In this document: piece after piece, positions 14,078 to 23,695 of the stretch
Numbering within the stretch: position 1 is the stretch's first letter
How the letters are laid out: the number at the start of each line of letters is the position of its first letter
Assembly (NCBI RefSeq): GCF_004137085.1
Contig: NZ_QYBC01000013.1
Span: 1 to 64,000 of the forward strand
Length of the DNA: 64,000 bases
Direction: 5' to 3'
Source: Lichenibacterium ramalinae
GTDB taxonomy: Bacteria; Pseudomonadota; Alphaproteobacteria; Rhizobiales; Beijerinckiaceae
The notes under the pieces: generated by a model
What the model saw: only the letters and a program-made list of their open reading frames with translations
Database searches by the model: none
Told to the model about the DNA's origin: nothing
Position numbers and translations under genes: made by a program

Positions 14078-14959
14078 TCAGATGCGCTTCAGCGACAGCG
14101 TCTTGCCCTTGCCGGGGTCGTTCATCCAGGACCCGTCGTCCTGGGTGTCGAGTTCGGTCGTGTGGCCCTTGCGGGCCGTCAGCACGAGGCGGCCCGACAC
14201 CATCTGCCAGCCGACCGGGTCGAAGATCACGATGCCCTGGTCGCGGCAGGCGGGCGCGAGCCGCGCCTTCAGCGTCGCGCCCGGCCCGTGCGCCTTGTCG
14301 TCGAGCGTCACCATGCAGCCGGTGTCGCGCGTCTTGTCGCGCAGCACCGCGTAGCGCCCCGCGACCTCGGCGGGCTTGTCGGCACCCGCCTTGTGCGCCG
14401 CCGCGGACCTGGCGGGTTCGGCCTTGGCGGACTCGGCCTTTGCGGTTTCCGCCTTGGCGGATGCGGTCTTGGCGGCGGCCTGCGCGGGTTCGGCCCGGCT
14501 CGCCGCCGCCGCCGCGGCGCGGTCGAGCGCGGCCTTGCCCTTGCCGTCCACGCTCGTCAGCTTGAGGGGCTCGCCCTGCGGGCTCGTCGTGCGGAAACCG
14601 TCGCCCTGCGCGTCGAAGGCCAGCAGGGCATCGCCGTGCGCGTCGTCGAGGCGCAGGCCGTCCCCCGTCGAGGTCCAGAAGGCGACGCCCTTGAGGCCCG
14701 GGAAGGCCCGGCGGCAGCCCGACGGCATGGCCACGGGCGCGCCCTTGCCGTCCACGTCCGGCCGCAGCGTCAGGCGGCATTGCCGGTCGCCGCCCTCCAC
14801 CGCCAGCGTCCAGGTGCTGGGCGCGCCGCCGGCCGCCAGGGCCGGGCCGACGCCACTGAGCACGATTCCGCCGCCGAGCGAGAGGGCGGCGAGCGCCGCC
14901 GCGAGGGAGGCGGACCGGCGCCCCGCGGGACCGGGCGAGGCGTTACGGGTAGGCTTCAT
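14078..14959 (-). CDS. Secreted Inh/AprI-type metalloprotease inhibitor, two domains
   Basis: The start at 14959 (MKPTRNASPG) has GAGG 9 nt upstream; an ATG at 14986 overlapping the previous stop is possible. A signal peptide (SLAAALAALSLGGGIVLSG...ALA) precedes a first Inh-like domain ('STWTLAVEGGDRQCRLTLRPD... GVAFWTSTGDGLRLDD'). An Ala/Lys/Glu linker of about 55 residues follows, then a second domain ('VAGRYAVLRDKTRDTGCMVTLDD... GWQMVSGRLVLTARKG'). The family uses beta-barrels to block serralysin-type proteases; a single domain is usual, so the doubling is notable. The targets are unknown. It lies downstream of the hydroxyacid dehydrogenase gene. Confidence 0.75.
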   Translation of the reverse strand: MKPTRNASPGPAGRRSASLAAALAALSLGGGIVLSGVGPALAAGGAPSTWTLAVEGGDRQCRLTLRPDVDGKGAPVAMPSGCRRAFPGLKGVAFWTSTGDGLRLDDAHGDALLAFDAQGDGFRTTSPQGEPLKLTSVDGKGKAALDRAAAAAASRAEPAQAAAKTASAKAETAKAESAKAEPARSAAAHKAGADKPAEVAGRYAVLRDKTRDTGCMVTLDDKAHGPGATLKARLAPACRDQGIVIFDPVGWQMVSGRLVLTARKGHTTELDTQDDGSWMNDPGKGKTLSLKRI

Positions 14960-14982
14960 CGGTCGCGGCCTCGGGTTTCGCC

Positions 14983-15969
14983 TCATGGCGTGCCGGCCAT
15001 CGCCTTGTAGCGGCCCTGCCAGGGCGTTTCGGCCACGGGCGTCAGCGGAGGTCGGTCCGCCTGCCAGCACAGGATGTTGTCTACCACGAGCTGGCCCATG
15101 GCGTCGCGCGTGTGGTGCGAGGCCGAGCCGACATGCGGCAGCAGCACGACGTGGTCGAGGTCGAGCAGGGCCGGCGGCACCTTCGGCTCCTCGGCGAAGA
15201 CGTCGAGGCCCGCGCCCAGGATGGTCTTCGACCGCAGGGCCTCGACGAGCGCGTCCTCGTCGACGACGGAACCGCGGGCGACGTTGATCAGGATGCCGGT
15301 GGGGCCCAGCGCCTTCAGGACCTCGGCGTCGACGAGGTTGCGGGTCTCGGCCCCGCCCGGCGTGATGACCACCAGGATGTCGCAAGCCTCGGCGAGGCCG
15401 ACGAGCGTCGGGCAATAGCGATAGGACACGTCCTGCTGCTGCCGGCGGCCGTGGTAGATGACGGTGAGGCCGAAGGCTTCGGCCCGCTTGGCCACCGCCT
15501 TGCCGATGCGGCCGAGGCCCAGGATGCCCATGGTGCGGCCCCGCAGCGTGTGGCTGAGCGGGAAGGCACCGTCGATCCACTTGCCGGCCCGGAGATGGCG
15601 CTCGGCGGCGGGCAGCTGCCGGACGGTCGCCAGCACGAGGCCGAGGGCGGTATCGGCCACCTCCTCGTCGAGCACGCCGGGCGTGTTGGTGACGACGACG
15701 CCGTGCGCCTCCGCCCAGGCGGCGTCGATCGCGTCGTAGCCCACGCCGAAATTCGCCACGAGCTGCAGCTTCGGGAAGCGCTCCAGGAAGGCGCCGTCGG
15801 CCCGCACATGGCCGCCGACCGCGATGGCGCCGACATCGCCGGCGACGCCGGCCAGGGCGGCCTCGGGGTCCGCGGCCTCCCACAGCTTCACGAGATCGGT
15901 CGCCCGGGCGAGGCCCTCGACCACGAGCGGCGCCATCGGTTTAGGCATGAGGACGAGGGGGCGGGCCAA
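14983..15969 (-). CDS. D-2-hydroxyacid dehydrogenase (glyoxylate/hydroxypyruvate reductase type)
   Basis: The 328-aa enzyme reduces 2-oxo acids with NAD(P)H. It has the Rossmann motif 'MGILGLGRIGKAVAKR', the catalytic Arg in 'LINVARGSVVDEDAL', Glu in 'GAGLDVFAEEP' and His in 'LLPHVGSASHHT'. I choose TTG 15969 because 'LARPLVLMPKPMAPLVVEGL' forms the conserved first strand and GGAG lies 9 nt upstream; ATG 15948 would cut that strand and has no ribosome site. It belongs to the GhrB/GyaR-like group; the precise substrate is not determined. The next gene follows closely on the same strand. Confidence 0.88.
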   Translation of the reverse strand: MARPLVLMPKPMAPLVVEGLARATDLVKLWEAADPEAALAGVAGDVGAIAVGGHVRADGAFLERFPKLQLVANFGVGYDAIDAAWAEAHGVVVTNTPGVLDEEVADTALGLVLATVRQLPAAERHLRAGKWIDGAFPLSHTLRGRTMGILGLGRIGKAVAKRAEAFGLTVIYHGRRQQQDVSYRYCPTLVGLAEACDILVVITPGGAETRNLVDAEVLKALGPTGILINVARGSVVDEDALVEALRSKTILGAGLDVFAEEPKVPPALLDLDHVVLLPHVGSASHHTRDAMGQLVVDNILCWQADRPPLTPVAETPWQGRYKAMAGTP

Positions 15970-16379
15970 TGGCTGTGCTCCGGGACGCTGAAAGATGTGG
16001 CATGATGCGGCAACGCCACCGCAGCGGCAACCGTCACGCTCGAACACCGCGCGACCGTCGGACCCCGGTCGCTAAAGCCGTCGCCGCTCGCCTTGGCTCG
16101 CGACTTCAGCTCTAGTGCCATGTTTTTGCGAGCATCTTCACGCGATCAGGTGACTCGACCTGATCGCGATCTGCTTTAAGGCCCGCGACATCGCGCGGGA
16201 TGGGCTTCTCGTCATGTCGAAGACCGAGCTCGACCGCTTGGAGCCCCGCAGCGACGTCCATCACGGCGACCTCCGGCCCACCGGTCTCCATCTCGTGGCC
16301 GAGCGGCCCCGGCACGGCCACGAGATGGTCGCGGCCATGGATGACCGCGTCCGGTGCGCCTCGAGCCCCGGCCGAGCTT
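15970..16379. other. Intergenic region with an 11-bp inverted repeat
   Basis: At 16141-16168 CGCGATCAGGT and its exact complement flank GACTCG. The surrounding 200 bp, including 'ATGGGCTTCTCGTCATGTCG' at 16200-16219, has no supported gene. The style is that of dispersed intergenic repeats in this group of bacteria. I see no promoter with confidence. Confidence 0.5.
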
Positions 16380-17261
16380 TCAGCCGCCGGTGGCGAAGCC
16401 GGGGTAGAGCGTCATGCCGCCGTCGACGAACAGCGTCACGCCGGTGACGTAGTCGGCGGAGTCGGAGGCCAGCCAGACGGCGGCCTGGGCGATGTCGTCG
16501 GGCTCGCCGATGCGCTTGTAGGGCACCAGCGTCATCAGGTCGGCATAGGCGTCGGGCGTGCTCCAGGCCGGCTTGTTGATGGGCGTGCGGATGGCGCCCG
16601 GGCCGATGGCGTTGACGCGCACGAAGTGGGGCGCGAGTTCCTGGGCCATGCTCTGCATCATCATCAGGATGCCGCCCTTCGACGAAGCATAGTTGACGTG
16701 GCCGGCCCAGGGGATCTGCTGGTGCACGGAACTCATGCAGATCATCTTGCCGGCCGCCAGCGACACCCCTTTCACGACGCCGCGCCGCAGGAACTCGCGC
16801 GCGGCGGCCCGCTGGCACAGGAACTGGCCGGTGAGGTTGACGCCGATCACCGTGTTCCACTGCTGCAGCGTCATGCTGGTCAAGGGCGAATCCTGCTGCA
16901 GCCCGGCGTTGGATACCGAGATGTGCAGCGTGCCGAATTCCTTGATGGCCGCCGCATACATGGCGTCGACTTCGTCCTCCTTGGACACGTCGGCCTTGAG
17001 CACGATGGCCTTGCGGCCGAAGCCCTCGATCTTGTGGGCCACCTCCTCCGCCGTCTCGGGATGGGTGACGTAGTTCACCGCGACATCGGCCCCGGCCTGG
17101 GCGAGCCCGAGCGCCACGGCCTCGCCGATGCCGGAATTGGCGCCGGTCACCAGTGCCGGCTGTCCGACGAGCACGGGGTTGTAGGCGATCTTGGGCACGC
17201 GGCCCGCGTCGAATTCGGCCGGCTGGGTCGGCTTGTCCTGAGCCTGCTGGGCATCGGTCAT
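16380..17261 (-). CDS. Short-chain dehydrogenase, glucose 1-dehydrogenase-like
   Basis: The 293-aa protein has a 40-residue N-terminal extension before '[29 protein letters not shown]' (TGxxxGIG cofactor motif). It then shows 'NAG', the catalytic '[21 protein letters not shown]' (S-Y-K) and a C-terminal '[16 protein letters not shown]'. That ending and the N-terminal region resemble glucose 1-dehydrogenases of the SDR family, which oxidise glucose to gluconolactone. AGGA lies 9 nt before the ATG. It diverges from edd, whose pathway would use gluconate; this supports, but does not prove, the sugar substrate. Confidence 0.8.
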   Translation of the reverse strand: MTDAQQAQDKPTQPAEFDAGRVPKIAYNPVLVGQPALVTGANSGIGEAVALGLAQAGADVAVNYVTHPETAEEVAHKIEGFGRKAIVLKADVSKEDEVDAMYAAAIKEFGTLHISVSNAGLQQDSPLTSMTLQQWNTVIGVNLTGQFLCQRAAAREFLRRGVVKGVSLAAGKMICMSSVHQQIPWAGHVNYASSKGGILMMMQSMAQELAPHFVRVNAIGPGAIRTPINKPAWSTPDAYADLMTLVPYKRIGEPDDIAQAAVWLASDSADYVTGVTLFVDGGMTLYPGFATGG

Positions 17262-17486
17262 GGGAGCGGTCCTGGTGAGGCGCCCCGGGTCGGCCGCGCC
17301 TTAGCTCCCTCTCAACGATCGATACGGCGGGGCGTTCCGCCGCAGGGGCGGAAGCGAGACGGGCAGGCTGGCGGCCCGGGCGGGCGCCGGCCCGCACTCG
17401 GCTTGCCCCCCTGCCCCGTCGTGCTACACCCGAGCCCGACCAGGGCGCGCCGGTCCCCATCGGCCCCCCGCACGACGAGGACGATC

Positions 17487-19319
17487 ATGAGCACCGGCTC
17501 CAGCGCCATCAACGCCCGCCTCGGCGACATCACCCAGCGCATCGTCGAGCGCAGCCGCGACTCGCGCGGGCGCTACCTCGACCGGATCGCCAAGGCCGCC
17601 GAGGCCGGCCCGCGGCGCGCCCGCCTCGGCTGCGCCAACCAGGCCCACGGCTTCGCGGCCTGCGGCGTCGGCGACAAGGCCATGCTGCGCTCGGGCGCGG
17701 GCGCCAATCTCGCCATCGTGACCGCCTACAACGACATGCTGTCGGCCCACCAGCCTTACGAGGGCTACCCGGAGATGATTCGGCGCGCCGCCCGCGAGGC
17801 CGGCGGCGTCGCCCAGGTGGCGGGCGGCGTGCCCGCCATGTGCGACGGCGTCACCCAGGGCGAGGCCGGCATGGAGCTGTCGCTGTTCTCCCGCGAAGTC
17901 ATCGCGCTCTCGACCGCGGTGGCGCTGTCGCACCAGACCTTCGACACCTCGGTCTACCTCGGCATCTGCGACAAGATCGTGCCGGGCCTCGTCATCGGGG
18001 CGCTGGCCTTCGGCCACCTGCCGGCGGTGTTCATCCCGGCCGGCCCCATGACGTCCGGTCTGCCCAACGACCAGAAGGCCAAGATCCGCCAGCTCTTCGC
18101 CGAGGGCAAGGTCGACCGCGCGGCCCTGCTCGAGGCCGAGGCGGAATCCTACCACGGCCCCGGCACCTGCACGTTCTACGGCACCGCCAACACCAACCAG
18201 ATGATGATGGAGATCATGGGGATGCACCTCCCCGGCGCGTCCTTCGTCAACCCCAACACCCCCATGCGCGACGCCCTCACCACCGAGGCCGCTCGGCGCG
18301 CCATGCAGATCACGGCGCTCGGCAACCACTACACGCCCATGGGCCGGATGCTGGACGAGCGCGCCTTCGTCAACGGCATCGTGGGCCTGCACGCCACCGG
18401 CGGCTCCACCAACCACACGCTGCACATCGTCGCCATGGCGGCGGCGGCGGGCATCAAGCTCACCTGGGCGGACTTCTCCGACCTCGCCGACATCGTGCCG
18501 CTTCTGTGCCGCGTCTATCCCAACGGCAAGGCGGACGTGAACCACTTCCACGCCGCCGGCGGCATGGCCTTCATCATCCGCGAGCTGCTCGGCGACGGGC
18601 TGCTGCACCGCGACGTCGAGACCGTGTTCGGCCACGGGCTCGACGCCTACACGGCCGAGCCGGCGCTGGGTGCCGACGGCCAGGTCGTGTGGCGCGACGG
18701 CCCGCAGCGCTCCGGCGACGAGACGGTGCTGCGCGGCACCGCGGCGCCCTTCCACGCGACCGGCGGGCTGAAGCTGCTCGACGGCGCGCTCGGCCGCGCC
18801 GTGCTCAAGACCTCGGCGGTCGCCCCCGAGCGCCACGTCATCGAGGCGCCGGCCCGGGTGTTCCACTCGCAGGAAGCGCTGCAGCGCGCCTTCAAGGCCG
18901 GCGAACTCACCGGCGACATGGTGGCGGTGGTGCGATTCCAGGGCCCCAAGGCCAACGGCATGCCGGAGTTGCACAAGCTGATGCCGCCGCTCGGCGTGCT
19001 GCAGGACCGCGGCCACCGCGTCGCCCTGGTGACGGACGGGCGCCTGTCGGGCGCCTCCGGCAAGGTTCCGGCCGCCATCCACGTCACGCCCGAGGCGACC
19101 GAGGGAGGTCCCATCGCCAAGGTCCGGGACGGCGACATGGTGCGGATCGACGCCGTCACGGGACGCCTCGACGTGCTGGTGCCGGCCGACGAATGGGCGG
19201 CGCGCGAGGCCGCGACCTGCGACCTCGAGGACTCGCACTGGGGCTGCGGCCGCGAACTCTTCGCGCCGTTCCGCGCCGCCGTCGGCACGGCGGATGCCGG
19301 GGCGACCATCTTCGGCTGA
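17487..19319 (+). CDS. edd: Phosphogluconate dehydratase (Entner-Doudoroff)
   Basis: The 610-aa protein matches IlvD/Edd dehydratases. It has '[22 protein letters not shown]', '[32 protein letters not shown]', '[22 protein letters not shown]' (Fe-S cysteine), '[13 protein letters not shown]' and '[22 protein letters not shown]'. Length and the 'CDGVTQG' variant fit Edd rather than IlvD. It converts 6-phosphogluconate to KDPG in the cytoplasm, using a 4Fe-4S cluster. The start has GAGG 8 nt upstream. The aldolase gene eda lies about 6.7 kb away at 26056, so the two are not one operon. Confidence 0.95.
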   Translation: MSTGSSAINARLGDITQRIVERSRDSRGRYLDRIAKAAEAGPRRARLGCANQAHGFAACGVGDKAMLRSGAGANLAIVTAYNDMLSAHQPYEGYPEMIRRAAREAGGVAQVAGGVPAMCDGVTQGEAGMELSLFSREVIALSTAVALSHQTFDTSVYLGICDKIVPGLVIGALAFGHLPAVFIPAGPMTSGLPNDQKAKIRQLFAEGKVDRAALLEAEAESYHGPGTCTFYGTANTNQMMMEIMGMHLPGASFVNPNTPMRDALTTEAARRAMQITALGNHYTPMGRMLDERAFVNGIVGLHATGGSTNHTLHIVAMAAAAGIKLTWADFSDLADIVPLLCRVYPNGKADVNHFHAAGGMAFIIRELLGDGLLHRDVETVFGHGLDAYTAEPALGADGQVVWRDGPQRSGDETVLRGTAAPFHATGGLKLLDGALGRAVLKTSAVAPERHVIEAPARVFHSQEALQRAFKAGELTGDMVAVVRFQGPKANGMPELHKLMPPLGVLQDRGHRVALVTDGRLSGASGKVPAAIHVTPEATEGGPIAKVRDGDMVRIDAVTGRLDVLVPADEWAAREAATCDLEDSHWGCGRELFAPFRAAVGTADAGATIFG

Positions 19320-19386
19320 AGCGCCGTCGCCTTCGGCGAAGTCACTCCGGCTCCGACTCGGATACAGGCTCGGCGGCCTGGAACCA

Positions 19387-19413
19387 CCGAGGCGATCCCG
19401 AGACAGCCGGGAC
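19387..19413. repeat. 27-bp dispersed repeat, copy 2
   Basis: This is the partner of 11148-11174. Here it lies 4 nt beyond the stop codon of the minus-strand esterase gene. The inner CCCGAG.CAGCCGGG part could form a weak hairpin. Confidence 0.65.
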
Positions 19414-19417
19414 TGCT

Positions 19418-20539
19418 TTACCGCGCCAGATGCCCGTCGAGGAAGCGCGTGATCTCGCCGAAGACGTCCCGGGTCACGGGCGCGGCGGGGTCGAACAGGT
19501 ATTGCGCGTGGGACAGGCCCTCGTAGACCTGCAGCTCCTGGACCACGCCGGCTTCGCGCAGCTTCTGCTGGGTCCGCACGATGTTGGACAAGAACAGGTC
19601 GCGGGTGCCGCTGGTCAGGATCGTGGGCGGCAGGCCGTGGAAGTCACCGTAGATCGGCGACAGCTGCGGATCCTTGAGGTCGTGGCCGGCGGCATAGAGC
19701 TGGGCGGCGTGGCTCAGATAGCCCGAGTAGCTCACCAGCACGTTGTCGACCCACTCGTTGGTCTTGTAGGTGTCGCCGGTCTCGGTGAGATCGGCCCAGG
19801 GCGTGCCGGGCGCGATGGCGCCGGGCAGCGCCACGCCCTCGGCCTTGAGGCGCAGCATCAGCGCCAGCGTCATGCCGCCGCCCGTCGACGTGCCGACCAC
19901 CGCGACCTTCTTGGGATCGGTATCGGCGATGACGGCCCGGTAGCCCGCATCGGCATCGTCCATGGCGGCCGGATAGGGCGCGTCGGGCGGCATGCGGTAG
20001 TCCACCGCCACGACCTTGTAGCCGCCGATGGCCGCCATCAGCATGGCCTCGGCGGTGCCGGACTCGCCCGGGCCGTAGACGTAGCCACCGCCGTGGATAT
20101 TGTAGATCACCTGGCCCCGGTGGGCCTCCGGCACCTCGCGCGGCGTCAGCACGAAGCCCTTGACGCCGCCGAGCATGACGGGCTCCAGCGTGACGCCGAG
20201 CGCGGCCCGGGCCTTGGCGAGGCCCGGAAGCGCCGCCTGGGCGAGCTTGTCGACCAGGGCATGCCAGGCCGCGGCGTCGGCCGGGTCGGCATCCCAGGCG
20301 GGCGTGCGGTAGGGAGCGGCGATCAACGCCTGGGTGGCGCCGTCGACGTCGCCGGGCACCGGGATCGACTTCGACGGCACGGCGCGGGGGCCGGGCGCGC
20401 CGTTGGCGAGGTTCTGGGCGGCTTCGAGTGCCTGGAAGTCCTGGGCGACGGCCGGCGTTTGCGCCTGGGCCGCGGCTGCCGCCAGCAGCGCCGCCGCACA
20501 GGCCATGGCACAGGTCGCCGCACGAAGTTGAGCCGGCAT
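19418..20539 (-). CDS. Secreted alpha/beta-hydrolase (HSL-type esterase)
   Basis: The 373-aa protein begins with a signal peptide ([26 protein letters not shown]). The mature enzyme has the oxyanion motif '[11 protein letters not shown]', the nucleophile elbow '[10 protein letters not shown]', an acid residue in 'SGTRDLFLS' and the catalytic His in 'EGLSHAQYL'. This is the full set for a hormone-sensitive-lipase-like esterase. GGGAGG precedes the ATG closely. It is exported to the periplasm or beyond; the substrate is unknown. It is divergent from the EamA transporter gene. Confidence 0.88.
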   Translation of the reverse strand: MPAQLRAATCAMACAAALLAAAAAQAQTPAVAQDFQALEAAQNLANGAPGPRAVPSKSIPVPGDVDGATQALIAAPYRTPAWDADPADAAAWHALVDKLAQAALPGLAKARAALGVTLEPVMLGGVKGFVLTPREVPEAHRGQVIYNIHGGGYVYGPGESGTAEAMLMAAIGGYKVVAVDYRMPPDAPYPAAMDDADAGYRAVIADTDPKKVAVVGTSTGGGMTLALMLRLKAEGVALPGAIAPGTPWADLTETGDTYKTNEWVDNVLVSYSGYLSHAAQLYAAGHDLKDPQLSPIYGDFHGLPPTILTSGTRDLFLSNIVRTQQKLREAGVVQELQVYEGLSHAQYLFDPAAPVTRDVFGEITRFLDGHLAR

Positions 20540-20647
20540 GGGTCCTCCCGATCTCTTTGATGTTTGCCGGAATGCGACGCCGTGCATCGCCCTTTGTTCC
20601 CGGCGTGCTATGCCGGCGACGGCGCATTGGGACGGGGATGGGGCGAC

Positions 20648-21547
20648 ATGGACGGCACGGTGCGGGGCGATGCGCGCGGGACGGTGCGGGCCACGCTCGT
20701 CGGGGTCTGCGCCATCCTGCTCTGGGCCGCGCTGGCGCTGTTCACGGTGGCGGCGCGCGGGTTGCCGCCCTTCGAACTCCTGGCGCTCTCCTTCGGCGTC
20801 GCCTGCCTGTCCGGTCTCGCGCTGCTGGCCTGGCGCGGGGCCCTGGCCGAACTGCGCCAGCCGGCGGCGCCCTGGCTCGTCGCCTTCGGAGGCCTGTTCT
20901 TCTACCACGCCTTGTATTTCTACGCCCTGTCGGCCGCCCCGCCCGCCCAGGCGAGCCTCGTCGCCTATCTGTGGCCGCTGCTCATCGTGCTGCTGTCCGC
21001 CACGCTGCCGGGCGAGCGCCTGCGCGCCCGTCACCTCGCCGGAGCGGCCCTCGGCCTCGGAGGCACCGCCCTGATCGTGCTGGGGCGCGGCACCGGGACG
21101 GCGGCGGGCGGTTCGGCGGCCCTCGGGTTCGCGGCGGCCTTCGGCTGCGCCCTCGTGTGGTCGGGCTATTCGGTGCTGAACCGCCGCTTCGCCGCGGTGC
21201 CGAGCGCCATGCTGGTCGGCGTCTGCGGCACCGTGGCGGTGGCGGGCGCGGCCTGCCATCTCGCCGTCGAGGACGGCGTCGTGCCGAGCGCCGGGCAATG
21301 GCTCGCCGTGGTGCTGCTCGGCCTCGGGCCCACGGGCCTCGCCTTCCTGGCCTGGGACCACGCCACCAAGCACGGGCGGCTGCCGGTGCTGGGCGCCCTG
21401 TCCTACCTGGCGCCGCTGGTGTCGACGCTGCTGCTGATCCTCACCGGCCAGGCGGCCGGCGGTGCGGGGCTCATCGCCGCCGCCGGGCTGATCATCGGCG
21501 GCGCCGTCCTGGCGACCGGCCTTCCCGTCAGGCGGTCTCGGCGCTGA
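20648..21547 (+). CDS. EamA/DMT-family permease
   Basis: The 299-aa protein has ten hydrophobic segments in two repeats. The first ends around 'LYFYALSAAPPAQASLVAYLWPLLIVLLSATLPGE' and the second has 'GPTGLAFLAWDHATKHGRLPVLGALSYLAPLVSTLLLIL', both typical of EamA exporters. The start at 20648 (MDGTVRGDARG) removes a hydrophilic upstream extension. It is a probable metabolite or amino-acid efflux carrier of the inner membrane; the substrate is not predictable. The last 20 nt overlap the tail of the convergent gene at 21528. Confidence 0.88.
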   Translation: MDGTVRGDARGTVRATLVGVCAILLWAALALFTVAARGLPPFELLALSFGVACLSGLALLAWRGALAELRQPAAPWLVAFGGLFFYHALYFYALSAAPPAQASLVAYLWPLLIVLLSATLPGERLRARHLAGAALGLGGTALIVLGRGTGTAAGGSAALGFAAAFGCALVWSGYSVLNRRFAAVPSAMLVGVCGTVAVAGAACHLAVEDGVVPSAGQWLAVVLLGLGPTGLAFLAWDHATKHGRLPVLGALSYLAPLVSTLLLILTGQAAGGAGLIAAAGLIIGGAVLATGLPVRRSRR

Positions 21548-21938
21548 ACTCGCCCGTCGCCTCGTCGAGGTCGATGAGGCGCATGACGAGGTCGGGCCGC
21601 GCCTCGTAGACCGAGCCTTCCAGCATGGCGTCGCCGGCCTCGTTGGCATGACCGACCACGACGCCGAACAGCCCGTCGCACCGGTCCCGCGCCAGGAGCA
21701 GGTCGCGGATCCGCTCGCGGTTGCCGCGCTTGGTCCGCCAGGCGTCGAGGTCGGGCGCGTCGAAGAGGTCGTAGCGCGTCCCGCCGCCCGGCACCTCGCG
21801 CAGCTTGTCGGCCCAGAGCGTCACCACCACGACCGTCTCGTCCTCGCTGTGGCCCGACCAGGCCCAGCGCTCGTTCTTCAGCGCGGCGCCCAGGGCCGCA
21901 TAAGCTTCGACTTTTCCCACCATGGTTCGGGTCTGCAT
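21528..21938 (-). CDS. Conserved-looking hypothetical protein, 136 aa
   Basis: Reads MQTRTMVGKVEAYAALGAALKNERWAWSG; a second ATG at 21923 is possible. The protein is acidic at its end and mixed alpha/beta: 'DETVVVVTLWADKLREVPGG', 'DAWRTKRGNRERIRDLLLARDRCDGLFGVVVGHA', 'YEARPDLVMRLIDLDEATGEF'. No catalytic motif is visible and I do not name a family. It lies between the EamA gene (tail overlap) and the TPP enzyme gene and may be transcribed with the latter. Confidence 0.6.
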   Translation of the reverse strand: MQTRTMVGKVEAYAALGAALKNERWAWSGHSEDETVVVVTLWADKLREVPGGGTRYDLFDAPDLDAWRTKRGNRERIRDLLLARDRCDGLFGVVVGHANEAGDAMLEGSVYEARPDLVMRLIDLDEATGEFSAETA

Positions 21939-22038
21939 CCTTTCTGCGCGATCAGGGGCTCGGTCCTGACAGTCAAGTCCGCCCGCGGCAAGGCCCCATG
22001 CCGGGCGGTCTGGCCGCAATCCTGGGCGATATCGGCTT

Positions 22039-23589
22039 TCACGCCATCACGGCCTCGATGAGGAAGGGCCCCTCGCGGCCGAGCGCGTAGTCGAGAACGG
22101 CGTGGAAGCCTTCCGCGGTCTCGACGGCCGCGCCCTCGACGCCCATGCCGTTGGCCAGCGCCACCCAGTCGAGCGCGGGATCGTCGAGCTGCATCATGCG
22201 GCGGGCGTTCTCGCCGAACTGGTTGACGCCGACGTTGCGCATCTCGCGCTGCAGGATGGCGTAGGAGCGGTTTGAAAAGATGATCGTGACGACGTCGAGC
22301 TTCTCGCGCGCCTGGGTCCAGAGGCCCTGGAGCGTGTACATGCCGGAGCCGTCGGCCTGCAGCGCCACCACCTTGCGCCCCGGCGACGCCAGCGCGGCGC
22401 CGGCCGCCGCGCCCGGCCCCATGCCGATCGCCCCGCCGGTGAGCATGAGGTAGTCGTGCGGCGGCGCGCGCTTGAACAGCTCGAAGACCGATCGGGCCGT
22501 CGTCAACCCCTCGTCGACCACCACGGCCCGCTCGGGCAACAGCATGGCGATGGAGTGCGACAGGGCCGCATCCGTGAGGTCGCCCTCGGGCACGCCCTCG
22601 AGGGGAGCGGGTGTCGGCACCTGCAGCGGCGTTCGGGCGCCGAGGCGGTCGGCCAGGGCCGCAAGCGCGTCGCCGAGGGCGTCGCCGGGCTCCGCCATGG
22701 GCAGGGCCGGCGCGCCGTCCGGCAGCAGCCGGCTCGGCTTGCCCGGATAGGCGAAGAAGGCCACGGGCTCGGGCGCCCCCACCAGCACCAGCACGTCGAC
22801 CTCGGCGAGGCACTTCAGCGCGAGGTCGATCGCATAGGGGATCTTGGTCACGGGCACGCGGCCGCGGCCCGCCTCGAGGCGGGAAATCTGCACCGGGGAG
22901 AAGAGCTTGGCGCCGGTCGCGGCCGCGATGCGGCCGGCCGTCTCCAGGGCGCCGGCGCGCAGCGCCATGTTGCCGAGCAGGAGGCCGGCGCGCGGACCCG
23001 CCCGGCGGATCGCCTCGGCGGCGGCGGCGATGCGCGCGTCCGGCACCGGGCGGGGCGCCGGCACCGCCACGGGCGCGATGTCGGCGGCCGCCACCTCGCC
23101 CCAGGCGCTGTCGGCGGGCAGGATCAGCGTGGCGATGCCGGGATGGGTCCGGGCCGCCACGATGGCGGCCTCCGCGGCGGGCCCGACGTCATCCGGGCCG
23201 GTGCAGCGGCGCAGCCAATGCGACATGGGCCGGGCGAGGCTGTCGATGTCGCTGGTCAGCGGTGCGTCATAGGCGAGGTGGTAGGCGGCATGGTCGCCGA
23301 CGACGTTGACCATGGGAGTGCGGGCGCGCCGGGCGTTGTGCAGGTTGGCGAGGCCGTTGGCGAGGCCCGGCCCGGTGTGGAGCAGGGTCGCGGCGGGCCT
23401 GTCGGCCATGCGGGCGTAGCCGTCCGCCGCCGCCGTCACCACGCCCTCGAAGAGGCCCAGCACGCAGCGCATCTGCGGGCGCCGGTCGAGCGCCGCCACG
23501 AAATGCATCTCCGACGTGCCTGGATTCGCGAAACACACGTCGATCCCGTTGCCGAGCAGCGTGTCGCACAGGCGGTCCGCTCCGTTCAT
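22039..23589 (-). CDS. Thiamine-diphosphate-dependent enzyme, acetolactate synthase large-subunit-like
   Basis: The 516-aa protein has the TPP-enzyme three-domain layout. The Pyr domain has the catalytic Glu in 'LGLFEGVVTAAADGYARM' and 'HTGPGLANGLANLHNA'. A central domain follows, then the PP domain with 'GGAIGMGPGAAAGAALA' and 'LQADGSGMYTLQGLWTQAREKLDVVTIIFSN'. The Mg/TPP motif reads ADGSG...N. It is shorter than IlvB and lacks a regulatory partner next to it, so it is probably a stand-alone decarboxylase or ligase of this family. GGGAG lies 9 nt before the ATG. Confidence 0.85.
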   Translation of the reverse strand: MNGADRLCDTLLGNGIDVCFANPGTSEMHFVAALDRRPQMRCVLGLFEGVVTAAADGYARMADRPAATLLHTGPGLANGLANLHNARRARTPMVNVVGDHAAYHLAYDAPLTSDIDSLARPMSHWLRRCTGPDDVGPAAEAAIVAARTHPGIATLILPADSAWGEVAAADIAPVAVPAPRPVPDARIAAAAEAIRRAGPRAGLLLGNMALRAGALETAGRIAAATGAKLFSPVQISRLEAGRGRVPVTKIPYAIDLALKCLAEVDVLVLVGAPEPVAFFAYPGKPSRLLPDGAPALPMAEPGDALGDALAALADRLGARTPLQVPTPAPLEGVPEGDLTDAALSHSIAMLLPERAVVVDEGLTTARSVFELFKRAPPHDYLMLTGGAIGMGPGAAAGAALASPGRKVVALQADGSGMYTLQGLWTQAREKLDVVTIIFSNRSYAILQREMRNVGVNQFGENARRMMQLDDPALDWVALANGMGVEGAAVETAEGFHAVLDYALGREGPFLIEAVMA

Positions 23590-23695
23590 GGCTGTGTCTC
23601 CCCGTGATCCCGCGGCGGCCGTGGCGCGGATCCTGCGTTGCCCCGCTTCCTTTTAGCGCCGATGCTCGGTGCCGATGCAAGCGGGAGCGGCGATC

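Noticed and set aside
16214-16447. Plus frame starting [11 protein letters not shown]
   Set aside because: The start briefly recalled a transposase N-terminus, but the rest is not protein-like and runs antisense into the SDR gene.
17424-19238. 604-codon minus-strand open frame opposite edd
   Set aside because: The plus strand encodes a full Edd with all motifs; the minus frame is Arg/His/Gly-rich shadow sequence.
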